A stretch of 64,000 nt of DNA from Perognathus longimembris pacificus (taxonomy: Eukaryota > Chordata > Mammalia > Rodentia > Heteromyidae), in assembly GCF_023159225.1 (NCBI RefSeq), contig NC_063181.1, positions 18,998,073-19,062,072 of the forward strand, read 5' to 3'. The notes beneath the pieces were generated by a model. That model was not told where the DNA came from. It searched no databases and was given only the letters and a program-made list of their open reading frames with translations. A program made the translations under genes and the position numbers. Positions 48,706-60,247 of the stretch are shown in pieces. Numbering within the stretch: the stretch's first letter is position 1; each line of letters starts with the position of its first letter.

Positions 48706-50308
48706 AAATTGTCTTCTGAACATGATAGAATCCTTACTGTCTTCTCTGACCTTCTCATCCCTACTCATCAGTATTTTAATGCAGTTTATTCGATAGTCCA
48801 TCTGGAAGCATAAATATGCATGAACCACTTCTCTATTGTCACTATCTATCTCTATCACCTGTTATCATCCACCCCTTCAAAAAGTCTTGAGGAGACTTAT
48901 GAAAAGTTACTGAACTACACTAAATTAAGGAAGGTCATGAATTTTGATTCTGTGGGATACTTTTTCTGCATAATCTTTATATCTTGATCAAAATTACAAT
49001 GATAGTAATTTTGAGATCTACTCCCACATAAATTTTCTAATACCTAATGAAAATCAAGGACTTGCTGGTAATAAATAAATATTTACCAAATGGATATCTT
49101 GCATTGTTTTTCAGTATAAATTTATAACATGGTATTGAGAAAAACAATATATCCTTGCATTATGTTTATCCTTGTATTGTGTACTCATTGTTGCCAGCCT
49201 ATTTCTCTGTCAAAGTGTCAATAAAGAGACTATCAAGAAAGCATATTTACAGGGGAAAAATGTTATAGGACTCAACATAATTAGACTTTTAAACTTACTT
49301 AAATTATTTAACTTCTTCCAAAACTATAAAAATTATGCCTTTTCTTAGTCTACTTGATAGCTTCTGACCCTTGTGATGATGAGAATTCCCTGTTTAAACA
49401 TCTTGATTACCAATCATTGTAGCCTCAAAGTACAGCTTACTAGTTAACTAAACATAACAGTATAGTTTTCCAATGTTATAGATAATTGTGAGAAAATTTG
49501 AGGGGACAGGTCATCTTATCTTTCACAATCTAGCTTTAATGCCAGACTGAGATGGGATAAATATTTTCTGTTCAAACAACTTAGTAGCTGATGAGTTCTA
49601 TTTTTACTTGCAAATTTTGTAATATGAGTCTAACAGTAAATGGAAGGTCAATTATAGAGACATTTACAATAAATTTAATTGTGTATTTGGGACACATGAT
49701 TCCTTCCATGAACTTACATTTGACAGAAAAATTAGTAATACAAATTATATTTAATAAAAGTTATTATCAACACAGCATTTGTTGGGCATTTAGTTATTGA
49801 CTGAAGTGTAAGGTTGGCTCAACACATAGACACTAGTAAAAAGAAAAAGTTCCTGCAGTAGAAATTGTGCTATTATCTTGCTATTATGTTATGATGGACC
49901 TGTAGAATTTGAGTTTCACCTTCACCTGTATTTCACAAGTTATGTGCAAATATTAACACCCAGGTTACACTAAGTTTGGGAGAAAGCTGAGCAAATGGCT
50001 GCAGTACTGCTATGTTTGTATTCTACCCTAAGCACTTCTATTCCCATTCAGAAAGGCTTGAAAATGGACAAAAAGTAAAACAATAAACAGAACCATATAA
50101 TGAAGTTGGCTTTTGCCTAATTATAAAATCACACATTTTCTTCTGTTTCAAACTGCTAATTGCACTTAAAGATAATAAAAAGAAGTAACAGCGGAAATTG
50201 CTTCTTCTTTTCCTTTTCCCTTGAATTCTCAATGGATTTTTGTTAAGCCTTTTCCATCTTTGATTAGGATAGTCCTTCTCTTCCAAGTTGAATCCCTTGA
50301 TTATTTGC
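48706..50308. other. AT-rich non-coding stretch
   Basis: No gene or named repeat is recognised. Confidence 0.4.
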
Positions 50309-50340
50309 AAAAAAAAAAAAAAAAAAACACAAAAAAAAAA
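50309..50340. repeat. A-rich tract
   Basis: About 31 bases, nearly all A with one CAC interruption. It could be a retroposon tail on the plus strand, but the sequence upstream matches nothing I can name. Confidence 0.7.
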
Positions 50341-52382
50341 CTAGTGATAGACAAAACACAATCTCTCCAGGAAATTCCTGCACTCTAACCACTCAGGGTC
50401 ACAGAGAGCAGCAGCTGGTTGTTTCAGAAGGTGACCTGGGTTCATCTCCTCTCCAAACAAACCTTCAGATGTTATCTGGATTGGCTCAGAAGGCAACCTT
50501 GCTAACCCATGCAGATCAATGGAGCATGCCTTATCACTTTCTTTACTTTCCATGAATGGCGCTCTCAGGACAGGGAATAGATGCACCCTGTGGGAATCAC
50601 TCAAAGATCCTGGGAGCCTGTTAAAGAAATTCCACACTCTAAGGAAGCTGTAATAAAATAAAAATGAAACCACAATTATAAACACTTCATGAGATCCCAA
50701 AGCTAAGTAACTTGGTAAATTCTCAGTGAAACCTATACATTTTCTCAAGCAGCGATTCATATTTTCCTCTGCTTGCAGCAATTCTGCAAACCAAAGTTTC
50801 AGACACCTCATTCAAGTATCACTTGTTTAGAAAATGTGTTGTATTAAAATTGCAGATTAATTTGGGTACCGTAGAACTTTCCTAAAGAGAAAACTTTTAA
50901 AAGACACATTGCAAAATAAGTGTTTAAAGATTTACATAGCATGAGAGAGACTTCAAAATGTCTGATCCCCTTCCTCCTCATGAAGTTCAGTGAGTTTATC
51001 ACTCAACGGGTTTATTGAGGCTGAAGGAAAAGCTTGCAGTCACATTGAGGAGTGTGTTAAGGAAACAACACTTTAACTTCTTTCTGCACGACAGAGCAGC
51101 TTCACATAGGGGCTTGCTGTTTTATTCATCGTTTCCTCCCATGCCTAGACTTAAAGATCCCAATAAGGCCCCAGCTGTAAAAGCACATTTGCCCACCTAA
51201 ATGAGATTGACAGCTTCTGACAGTCAAGGAGCTACAAGCCCTAAGTGCACAGTCACACTTAATCAGACAGAGTTACATTCCAAATCAATTTTAAACTGGA
51301 AACTAAAGGTAAGAATAAGGAATCAGTCGTTCTAACACACTCCAGTCAACTTACGTTTGATACGTACTTTAAATATATTTTATTTCTGTTAAATTATCTT
51401 ATCCACTATGCAATGTAACTTGGTTTTAATTTTATCAACTGTATATTGTCTTTATGTAATCCCCAATTAAATCAACAAAGTATATTATTATTTGGTCTAC
51501 CATAAGCTAAAATGGTCTCTATTATTTTTTGTAGACGTAAGTTCTGGTAACTACCTTCTAAGTTAAAAAACAAAACAAGCAGACATTATCTTACTGTGCA
51601 GGTAATGATTAAAGCACGTTTTATTTATTTTTTTTTTAAAGCACGTTTTAGACTTCATTGTTTGAATCAGCAGCCTAATTTTAATCCATGTTTCTATTCT
51701 CTTTTCATTGTCCTTTTTTCTTTGTTTCAAATAACACAGCCTGTCTCACTTGCATGTCTTGCCTCCTTAGCACTGCTCTTCAAAGGCAATGATTTTATTC
51801 TGCTTAAATAATTCACACAAAGTTCTTTGAAATGGTTTTGTGACAGGAAAATTTTACACATTTTTCACCTTTGCTTGGTGCAGAGATCATTTCCTTATCT
51901 TTTGCATTACCCTTACACCCTTGTAAGAGGAAAACATAGCTTATAACTTAAGAATGTCTTTCATTTTTTTCAAAACTGCTTAAAATAAATTATCTTTTGA
52001 GGCAGAGGTGTTAAATCCTATCATTGGGATGACAATGTGTTGCTATCGGTCCTGAGGGACAACGAAAATCATTTATTGCTTCCAATAATGTGTGGCAGGC
52101 ACTCTGTGACTGATTGCAAGTCTTTGCTATCATGATGGCACTCATTTCAAATTCACTCCAGAGACTCTCACTTGGAAAAGGGAAGAGTATGGTTGGTGCA
52201 AATGTCCCAGGAATTGTGGAAAGATTTGGAATCACATTATCTGTACTGAAGACTAGAGGGAGTTGCAATAATGTTGTCTTTAATTGTGGAAATATTGATT
52301 TATTACTGAAGCTTTTGAGATGTCATTTTACAATTTTATCCATGGTTGGAGAAATTTTGTTTATGGAGAAATTTGTTGCATA
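50341..52382. other. unidentified stretch with a 156-codon open frame
   Basis: The minus-strand frame 50341-50811 is the longest outside the L1. I see no domain, homologous family or splice context, and part of it (TTTAACAGGCTCCCAGG, minus) is reminiscent of a MER5-type DNA transposon. The rest of the stretch, including a 100-codon plus frame at 52114-52416, is also unassigned. Confidence 0.3.
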
Positions 52383-52475
52383 TTTTTTTCCTTGTAGTTA
52401 CTGGGGCTTAAACTAAGAATATGTGATTGCTAAACAAGTGCTTTGCTACTAGAACCATGTCCCTGAGCCATGTAT
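52383..52475 (-). repeat. degenerate ID-like SINE fragment
   Basis: The plus strand reads GTTACTGGGGCTTAAACTAA and then CTTTGCTACTAGAACCATGT with CCCTGAG. This is the complement of a tRNA-like head with a T-run at its left edge. Confidence 0.45.
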
Positions 52476-52507
52476 TTTAGCTTATTTTGTGGTAGGATTT
52501 TCTAAAA

Positions 52508-52592
52508 TGGTGGAGGCCAGCCTGAGATACATAGTAGATCCCAGACTAGCCTACGTTATCCAAGAAAGATCCTGTCGCAAAGAAACAAAACA
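52508..52592 (+). repeat. B1-like SINE 3' part
   Basis: GGAGGCCAGCCTGAGATACA, then CCAGACTAGCCTACGTTATC and AAAGATCCTGTCGCAAAGAA with an A-rich end. This is the second half of a 7SL-derived B1-type SINE. Confidence 0.6.
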
Positions 52593-52805
52593 ATGGGCTC
52601 CTAATGTGGCTTGGTGGCAGAGTGCTTGCCTAGTGTGCATGAAGCCCTGAGTTCCATTCCTCAACACCACATGAACAGAAAAAGCCAGAAGTGGCTCTGT
52701 GGCTCAAGAAGTATGGTGCTAGCCTTGAGCACAAAGAAGCTAAGGACAGTGCCCAGGCCGTGAGTCCAAGCCCAGGGACTGGTAAAACAAAACAAAACAA
52801 AAAAC
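52593..52805 (+). repeat. IDL-Geo-type SINE
   Basis: Plus-strand copy directly downstream of the B1-like tail: GGGCTCCTAATGTGGCTTGG, box B GAGTTCCATTCC, CACCACATGAACAGAAAAAG, GAAGTGGCTCTGTGGCTCAA, then an AACAAAACAAAAC tail. It is more diverged than the 33.3 kb copy. Confidence 0.85.
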
Positions 52806-53455
52806 AGAACTCACCAAAAAATTCACTCAGTGCCTTTCTTATGAATTTATACATACATCATATATTCAAAATTTTAAATTATTTATGCATTTTGGTGATT
52901 ATATTATTTGGAGAAATCTAAAATTAAAAGGAAAGAGAAACACATTGTTCCTCTTGTTTACAGAACTGTATGTTTTGTTCCATACAAAAAATCTAGTGGA
53001 TATTACATACTAGTATTTTAATATGTATCTTCATTTTTGAGCTGTATCACCAATTTTTCTGTCAGCTTTTCAAATGAATCCCTCATTGCCTTTAATCTTT
53101 TGTTTCCTGTTTAGTGGCACCTTACCAAAAATGTGAGTATAATGTTTTCTAAATTTGTCTTTTATCCACCTATCCTACTCCTAGACTTCAGTGTCATGTG
53201 AGGAAAATAGAGTAAACTGATACAGTAGTATTAATTGTTGAATCCTTGCTCTTGTTTGAGTGTATGTATCTTACTAAAAATTTCTGTAGAAAATTAGCCA
53301 CAAAGGTAATTGTATTAAGATATGTAATAATTAATATTGGGTTATGAGAGAACTCTACTCGTAGATGGGTTTATAGAGTTTTCAAAGAACTGTAGATGTA
53401 TGTCATTGGTAATACATTTGCTTAGTATAATAGTGACGTTGGTAGCAACAGACGT
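52806..53455. other. AT-rich non-coding stretch
   Basis: Nothing recognised. Confidence 0.4.
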
Positions 53456-53530
53456 ATGTACGTACATATATACATACACAATAGAAAAAGAGAAAGAGAA
53501 AGACGGGGGAAAGAGGAGAGAGAGTGGAGG
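53456..53530. repeat. (ACGTACATA)/(GAGAAA) simple repeat
   Basis: A short TACATA-type run followed by a GAGAAA/GAGA purine run. Confidence 0.75.
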
Positions 53531-53539
53531 TGTATTTTC

Positions 53540-53762
53540 TATCTCTTCCACCCACTGCCATGTGAGAATGGGCCTTCTTCCTTCCCGGCCATGAGGATGC
53601 AGTGACCAAAGGGCAGAGACTAGATCTTCATTACACACCAGATACAGTACCTTGATCTTGAACTTCCCAAATCTCCAGAACTGTAAAGAATAAATTGCTA
53701 TTATTTATAATTTCGCAATCTGTAATATTCCATTACAGCATCAGGAACAGAATAAGATTATG
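53540..53762 (+). mobile_element. ERVL-MaLR (MLT-type) LTR 3' half
   Basis: Plus-strand LTR remnant: CACTGCCATGTGAGAATGGG, CTTGATCTTGAACTTCCCAA, ATCTCCAGAACTGTAAAGAA, TAAATTGCTATTATTTATAA, then ATTCCATTACAGCATCAGGA and ACAGAATAAGA. This is the order of the 3' half of mammalian MaLR LTRs with the polyadenylation region AATAAA. Non-coding. Confidence 0.65.
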
Positions 53763-55799
53763 AGCTGCGATATTCTTCCTTTGGCAAAAGGCCATCATGA
53801 ATCATTATATAATAGAAAATAGCTGATTTGTAATATGTCTCTATAAGGTTACAACATTCATCATTTTTTTCAAAGCCTCAATATTTTCTTAGCAATAGTT
53901 TGACACATTGTAAGGATGTTCTGAAAAATCCTGTAAATTCTTCCTATAAATTATTCTTAGTTGATTTATTTACAATGTACAGTTAGAAAGCAAAGTAGAA
54001 TGAACATTTTTATGAGTCAAGTCTCTCAGAGAATGGCTCTGCACAGAGGCTGTATCTACTGGACACCAATCTAGAGGTCAGAGTGCAGTCATATGACAGC
54101 AAAACAAATCATTCAGTCTGTGGTCGAAATATCATGATGCCTTTTCCTCCAGAAGAGACATCTAAGTCAAGCTCATGAGAGTGCACTAAAAATACTATAC
54201 ATCTACTCAACACTGAATTCGATGTTTATAGAATTGACAACTTTGAGATGTACCAAACGATCCCAATGATTTATACTCAAATTTCTGAAAAAATAGAAAA
54301 CCTGTCTGTAATAAATCTTATGTTTATCTGTTTTCTAGGTTGTTTTCCCTTTTTAATTATTTAGACTGGTAACTCCCAGCTATAGTTACTGTTAGTCCTT
54401 AGTAAATCAATTTTTTCTGTCATGTGTTTCAAAAGAAAGGAAAATATATTTGTTTTTTTTAAGAGACAAATGAAGGTGTGATATATCACCACTGAAATAC
54501 CTTTAAAGATAATCTTCTCCAAGCAGCAAACACAGTGCAGAAAACTAAATAAATCACCTGGGAACTGTCCTGAATTTTCTTCTTCTCTCTGAGGCCTCAC
54601 ATAAGTCTACTACATTTCCGGTACTTGTCTGTTATACAACTGACATTCACAAGTAATAAAACTTCCTCTGGCCCTTCATTTGATAGGGAATGACTGTACA
54701 GAGCAATCACTGTCTAGCAGATTATTTTATCTGGTTTCTTGCAAAGCCATTACAAGGAATCCAGGATTTTGAATTTATATGTCATAAAAATGCCCTGAAA
54801 TTGTTTCCATATATGAATGCCATAGTTTCATCAAATGCATAAAAGTAAATATCAGATTTGAGCATTTTAAAATAAAGAATGGTTGAATAAGCCTCTTAAA
54901 GAGGAGAGAAGTGTTTCTGGACACTGGACTAATGGCTTACGAAACATAATATAAGGAAAATGATCCTTATCTTCAAGTAAAATTTCAAATTTTTCTGTTC
55001 AATAACCATTGATGTCTTCATATCTGTTAAGATTTCTTCCCATATCATAATCTATTTCTGAGAAACAATCAGTGCTGGAGACAGTTTTAGTCATAATATT
55101 TGGTCTCTTCTTTAACAACAGGTTTGACATTCAATTTATTCTTCTTTCATCAGTAGGAAATCCCCAATTTCTTTTGTATGAAACAGCTACAAAATATGTA
55201 GTTCAATTGCCATTGAAGCTTCTTTGGTTCAATTTTTGTTACTCAATAAGAGGCCCTAAAATTTCTCTAAATCCAGGGATAATGTTCTAGGAAGAGAAGA
55301 CCAATGTCTTCCTGGAAAATTTTCAGAAGAGGATTAGCTATAATGGTTTTAGTACAATGAAAACGATGAATCATGTATCAAATTTGGTTTAGAGCTTTAT
55401 ACCATTATAAAAGTTTTACTTAGGTTGCAAAATCTCTTGGAAAACAATCAAAATGGAATTCTGGAAAAATATGGAAACTACTTTTTTCCAAATAATTTGG
55501 TTTTTAATGTAAAATATTGTCTAGTTCTAATTTTAAAACACCCTACATTTACTGTGGTATGTTTCTGTCATTTGTTTGTTTACTTATTTATGCAGTGCAG
55601 CTTCCTTTAGAAGCTGATGAGGAGTAGGGGTCAAAGGCTCCATTTGGGCTCCAGAGAATAGAATGGGCATTTGAAGCTATAAAAATGACCCTTGAATGTT
55701 TTCTGAACAATTTCTGGGTAGTAAGATTCCATCACATGTAAGTTGCCACACACTTGTCCTTTGATGCTGATCAAGGCGCTAACTCTTGTATTTATACAA
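53763..55799. other. AT-rich non-coding stretch
   Basis: No gene or named repeat is recognised. Confidence 0.4.
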
Positions 55800-56050
55800 C
55801 ATTCTCTACTATAGTTCATGCATTGTAATGACAGAATGACATTTCATCATCGTGCCATGTCTTAATACATTTAATCTATTTTTGACAGGTATACATTTAG
55901 ATTTCTTTCCCAGATATTCTATTGCTTTAAGGGTTTTTTTTTGCCTATTAAGCATTTTTGTGTGATTTCTTATGTGATAGACTTCCTGTTGGTAGAATCC
56001 CTGAGGAGATGTATAGTTTTAATTTTAAATAAATATACTAATAAATTTCC
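55800..56050 (-). mobile_element. old L1 ORF2 C-terminal fragment
   Basis: The plus strand reads as the complement of the end of an old L1 ORF2: GAATGACATTTCATCATCGT, TTTAATCTATTTTTGACAGG, TTCTATTGCTTTAAGGG and GAATCCCTGAGGAGATGTAT. It lies just outside the young L1 but is a separate and much older insertion. Confidence 0.5.
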
Positions 56051-56148
56051 AAGAAAAACATAATTTATTATACCTCTTAAGATGTGTGACAGGGAATAAC
56101 CTCGATGTCATTGTAATGTATTATTAACCAATTATCAGAGCTTAAAGT

Positions 56149-56163
56149 TATGTTTAAACTCTT
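56149..56163. other. L1 target-site duplication, 3' side
   Basis: TATGTTTAAACTCTT, identical to 62560-62574. It abuts the A tail (plus-strand T-run) of the full-length L1 and marks its 3' junction. Confidence 0.92.
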
Positions 56164-56375
56164 TTTTTTTATTAATTGGACATAAATTTTTTTACAAGGT
56201 GTTGTGCAAAGAGGGAGTTACATAGTAGGGCAGTGTGTACATTTCTTATGATATTTTACGACCTGTTTTTCTATCCCTTGTCTAGGTCAGGTTGACATAT
56301 ATGCAATATACAATGTATCAAGAACATATACAGTATTCACAGACTTGGTCTCTACTGTCTCTCCGTCTCCCTTTG
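56164..56375 (-). other. L1 3'UTR with polyadenylation signal
   Basis: About 210 bp from the ORF2 stop to the tail. AATAAA (minus strand, 56168-56173) merges into the A tail, which is only about nine bases long. The block AAGAAATGTACACACTGCCC is shared in diverged form with the L1 tails at 20.3, 23.5 and 31.2-31.4 kb. There is no long G-rich polypurine tract, although those older copies have one (GGGGAGGGGGAGG). Confidence 0.8.
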
Positions 56376-56729
56376 TTAACAGTCATATATCAGGGAGATC
56401 ATGCCCCTTTGTTTTCTGTGTTCTAGGCTTGTCTCACTCAACATTATTTGTTCGAGTTCTGACCATTTCCCTGCGAATAACAGTATTTCACCATTCCTAA
56501 TCGCTATGTAGTATTCCATTGTGTATAAGTACCATATTTTTTGGATCCATTCATCTGTGGAGGGGCATCTGGGTTGTTTCCATATTTTAGCTATTGTGAA
56601 TTGTGCCGCGATAAACATGGAAGTGCAAATGCCTTTTTGATATCTTGGATTTTGCTGTTTAGGATAGATGCCTAGGAGTGGTATGGCTGGGTCATAGGGT
56701 AGGTCTATATTGAGCTTTTTGAGAAACCT

Positions 56730-56740
56730 CCAAACCTGTT
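56730..56740 (-). other. frameshift 2 in L1 ORF2
   Basis: Just after QPLWRT the reading frame shifts by one at a GG (sense strand). The next conserved residues (VWRFL, then YDPAIPLLG) are found in the following frame and run on to the normal stop at 56376. Confidence 0.8.
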
Positions 56741-58066
56741 CTCCAAAGTGGTTGTACTAATTTGCACTCCCACCAGCAATGGAGAAGGGTTCCTCTTTCC
56801 CCACAGCCCCTCCAGCATTTGTTGTTTCCTGAGTTCAGAGTATAGGCCATTCTAACTGGGGTGAGGTGGTATCTCAGGGTTGTTTTTATTTGCATTTCCT
56901 TTACTAGCAGGGATGTTGAGCATTTCCTCATATGTTTCTTTGCCATTTTTATATCTTCTCTTGTGAAGTCTCTCTTTAGCTCTTTTGCCCATTTCCTAAT
57001 AGGTTTATTGGGCTTGGAGGGGGTTAGTTTTTTGAGTTCTCTGTAGATGACCGATATCAGGCCTTTGTCTGTTGCTGTGCTGGTAAATATCCTTTCCCAT
57101 ATCGTTGGCTGTCTTTCTATTTTGGTGGCTATGTCCTTAGCTGTGCGGAAACTTTTTAATTTGTAGTAGTCCCATTTGTCGAGTCTTTCTCCTATTTGTT
57201 GTGCCCCTGGGACTCTATTCAGGAAGTTTCTTCCTGTGCCTATAAGTTCTAGTGTCTTTCCTACTCTGTCCTTCAGTAGTTTCAAGGATTCAGGTCTGAT
57301 GTTGAGGTCCTTGATCCATTTTGAGTTGATCTTGGTGCATGGTGATAGGCTTGGGTCTACTTTGAGTTTTCTGCATATGGCTGCCCAGTTCTCCCAGCAC
57401 CAGTAGTTGAAGAGGCTATGTTTATTCCATTGTATGTCTTTAGCTCCTTTGTCGAATATCAGTTGGCTGTAAGAGTGCGGTTTTATTTCTGGGTCTTCAG
57501 TTCTAATCCATTGGTCTTCCGATCTGTTTTTATACCAATACCATGCTGTTTTTGTTATGATGGCCTTGTAGTAGAGCTTGAAGTCAGGTATTGTAATACC
57601 TCCTGCACTGCTTTTTTTGCCTAGAATTGCTTTGGCTATTTTAGGTTTTTTGCTGTTCCATATGAATTTATGGATTGGTTTCTCTATTTCAGTGAAGAAT
57701 GTGGCTGGGATTTTGATAGGCATTGCATTGAATTTGTATAACAATTTGGGCAATATGGCCATTTTCACTATATTGATTCTGCCTACCCATGAGCATGGGA
57801 GGTCTTTCCATCTCCTTGTGTCTTCTTTGATTTCCCTCATTAAATTTTTGTAGTTTTCATTGAATAGTTTCGTCACGTCCTTGGTTAAGTTGATCCCTAG
57901 GTACTTTATTCTTTTTTTGGCTACTGTAAATGGAATTGTTTCCATAATTTCCTTTTCTGTTTGTCTATTGCTGGTGTACAGAAAAGCTGCTGACTTTTTT
58001 GGGTTGATTTTGTATCCTGCTACTTTGCCAAATTGGTTTATTAGGTGTAGGAGTTTGGGTACTGAG

Positions 58067-58073
58067 TTTTTTT
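58067..58073 (-). other. frameshift 1 in L1 ORF2 (A7 homopolymer)
   Basis: A run of seven T on plus (A7 on the sense strand). Upstream codons read in one frame through TDPKK, while the conserved downstream sequence (GYKINPKK) lies in the next frame. One extra A explains the shift. A homopolymer slip could be a real mutation or a sequencing or assembly error. Confidence 0.85.
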
Positions 58074-60205
58074 GGGTCCGTCAGATATAAGATCATGTCG
58101 TCTGCGAATAGGGATAACTTGATTTCTTCCTTGCCAATGTGGATCCCTTTGATGTCCTCTTCTTGCCTTATTGCTATGGCTAGGGATTCCAGCACTATGT
58201 TGAACAGAAGTGGGGAGAGTGGGCATCCTTGTCTTGTTCCTGAGTTTAGAGGGAATGATTTAAGTTTCTCTCCATTTAATATGATATTAGCAGTTGGTCT
58301 GTTGTATATGGCTTTTATTGTTTTGAGGAATGTTCCATCTATTCCCGTTCTCTCCAAAGCTTTTAATAGGTATGGATGTTGTATTTTGTCAAAGGCTTTT
58401 TGGGCATCGACTGAGATAACAATGTGATTCTTGATTTTAGTTCTGTTTATGTGGTGAATTACGTTGATTGATTTACGGATGTTGAACCATCCTTGTGACT
58501 GAGGGATGAAGCCTACTTGGTCATGATGTATGATATTCTTGATCACTTTCTGGATCCTATTAGCTAATATTTTATTGAGGAGCTTTGCATCTGTGTTCAT
58601 TAGTGATATTGGTCTGTAGTTCTCTTTTTTTGTTGGATCTTTGCCTGGTTTGGGAATAAGTATGATATTAGCTTCGTAGAATGAGTTTGGGATTTCTCCC
58701 TCCGTTTCTATTTCACGGAAGAGTTTGAGGAGTATTGGAATTAGCTCCTCACTAAAGGTTTTGTAGAATTCGTTGGTGAATCCATCTGGGCCTGGGCTTT
58801 TCTTAGTAGGGAGGTTCTTGATTACCTCCTGTATCTCACCGTAAGTTATTGGTTTATTTAGTTGATTTATTTCTTCTTGGTTCAGTTTGGGCAGTTTGTA
58901 CTTCTCTAAGAATTGATCCATTTCTGTAAAATTATTGTTTTTTGCTGAGTAGAGGTTTTGGAAATAGCTCCTTATGATTGTTTGAATATCATGTGTACTT
59001 GTTGTAATTTTTCCTGTGGAGTCCCTGATTTTACGAATATGAGTCTCTTCTCTTCTTTTTTTTGTAAGTCTTGCAAGGGGTCTGTCAATTTTGTTTATTT
59101 TCTCAAAGAACCAGCTTTTAGTCTTATTTATTTGTTGAATGGTCTTTCTATTTTCAATCAGATTTATCTCTTCTTTAATCTTTGTGATCTCTCCCCTCCT
59201 AGTCGTTTTAGATTCTGTCATTTCTTGTTTCTCCAGTTGTTTTAGTTTCATCGTGAGGGTATTCACCTGCTCTGCTTCCATTCTTTTAATGTGGGTGCTG
59301 AGTGCAATGATCTTGCCCCTCAGCACTGCCTTAGCTGTGTCCCATAGGTTTCTTTGTGATGTGTTTTCTTTGTCATTGTGGCTTATGAATTCGTTGATTT
59401 CATCTTTAATTTGATCTGTGGCCCAAGTGTTGGATAGCAGCGTGGGGTTTAGCCTCCAAGAGTGTGTATAGGCTCTGTGGTATCCTTTGTTGTTGAGGGT
59501 TACCTTTAATCCACTGTGATCAGATATAATACATGGGATGACGTCAATACTTTTGTATTTGCTGAGGTTCTTTGTGTGGGCTATGAAGTGGTCTATTTTG
59601 GAATATGATCCATGGGCTGCTGAAAAGAAGGTGTATTGGGTCTCTGTAGGGTGAAAGGTTCTATATAGGTCTGTTAGATCCATTTGGGAAATGGTGTTAT
59701 TTAGGTCCTCAGCTCCCTTACTAATCTTCTGGGTGTTGGATCTGTCTCTTGGAGAGAGAGGAGTATTAAAGTCACCCACTATGATTGTGTTTGCGTCTAT
59801 CTTGCTCTGTAATTCTTTGAGAATTTGCTTGACATATGTCGGGCCTCTTTTGTTTGGTGAGTATACATTTATTACCGTGATTTCTTGATTCTGGATTTTT
59901 CCTTGTATTAATATGTAGTGTCCTTCTTTGTCTTTTTGAGTGGACTTTAAAGAGAAGTCCAGCTTGTCTGAGATCAGGATGGCTACACCTGCCGTTTTGG
60001 TGGATGCATTTGCTTGGTAGATCTTGCTCCATCCTTTCACTCGAAGCCTGTTTTTGTCCCTTGCTGTAAGGTGGGTCTCTTGTAGACAGCAGATGTCAAC
60101 TTTTTGTTTGCAAATCCATTCTGCCAGTCTGCTCCTCTTTATCGGGGAGTTTAAGCCATTTATATTTAAAGAGATCAAGGATAAGGGTGTTTTTTCTCCT
60201 TCCAT

Positions 60206-60247
60206 TTTCTTGGTGGGCTGTTTTTTCTTCTTTTTTTTTTCTTGTCT
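60206..60247 (-). other. L1 ORF1-ORF2 spacer
   Basis: A 42-bp spacer, A-rich on the sense strand, with a long A-run complementary to the plus-strand T-run at 60230-60240. There is no separate promoter. In L1, ORF2 is translated from the same bicistronic RNA, downstream of ORF1. Confidence 0.7.

Larger units (their letters stand above)
56376..60205 (-). pseudogene. L1 ORF2 (endonuclease and reverse transcriptase), two frameshifts
   Basis: ORF2 protein nicks target DNA and reverse-transcribes L1 RNA at the nick. If the two one-base shifts are discounted, the frame spans 1275 codons, the same length as human ORF2. The N-terminal endonuclease keeps its catalytic positions: N14, E43, D145, N147 and H230. 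The reverse transcriptase has FADD at residues 700-703. A C-terminal cysteine-rich motif ([14 protein letters not shown]) is at 56.8 kb. Break one is a T7 run (A7 on the sense strand) at 58067-58073, just after [14 protein letters not shown]. Out-of-frame codons then lead to a stop near 57965. Break two lies around CC at 56735-56736, just after the cysteine motif. The final segment, ending at 56376, is open. There are no other stops. I chose the ATG at 60205, 42 bp after ORF1. Confidence 0.93.

Noticed and set aside
56861..59888. Many plus-strand frames opposite L1 ORF2
   Set aside because: They are antisense shadows of the L1 coding strand. They are Phe/Leu/Ser-rich because the sense strand is Lys/Glu/Asn-rich.
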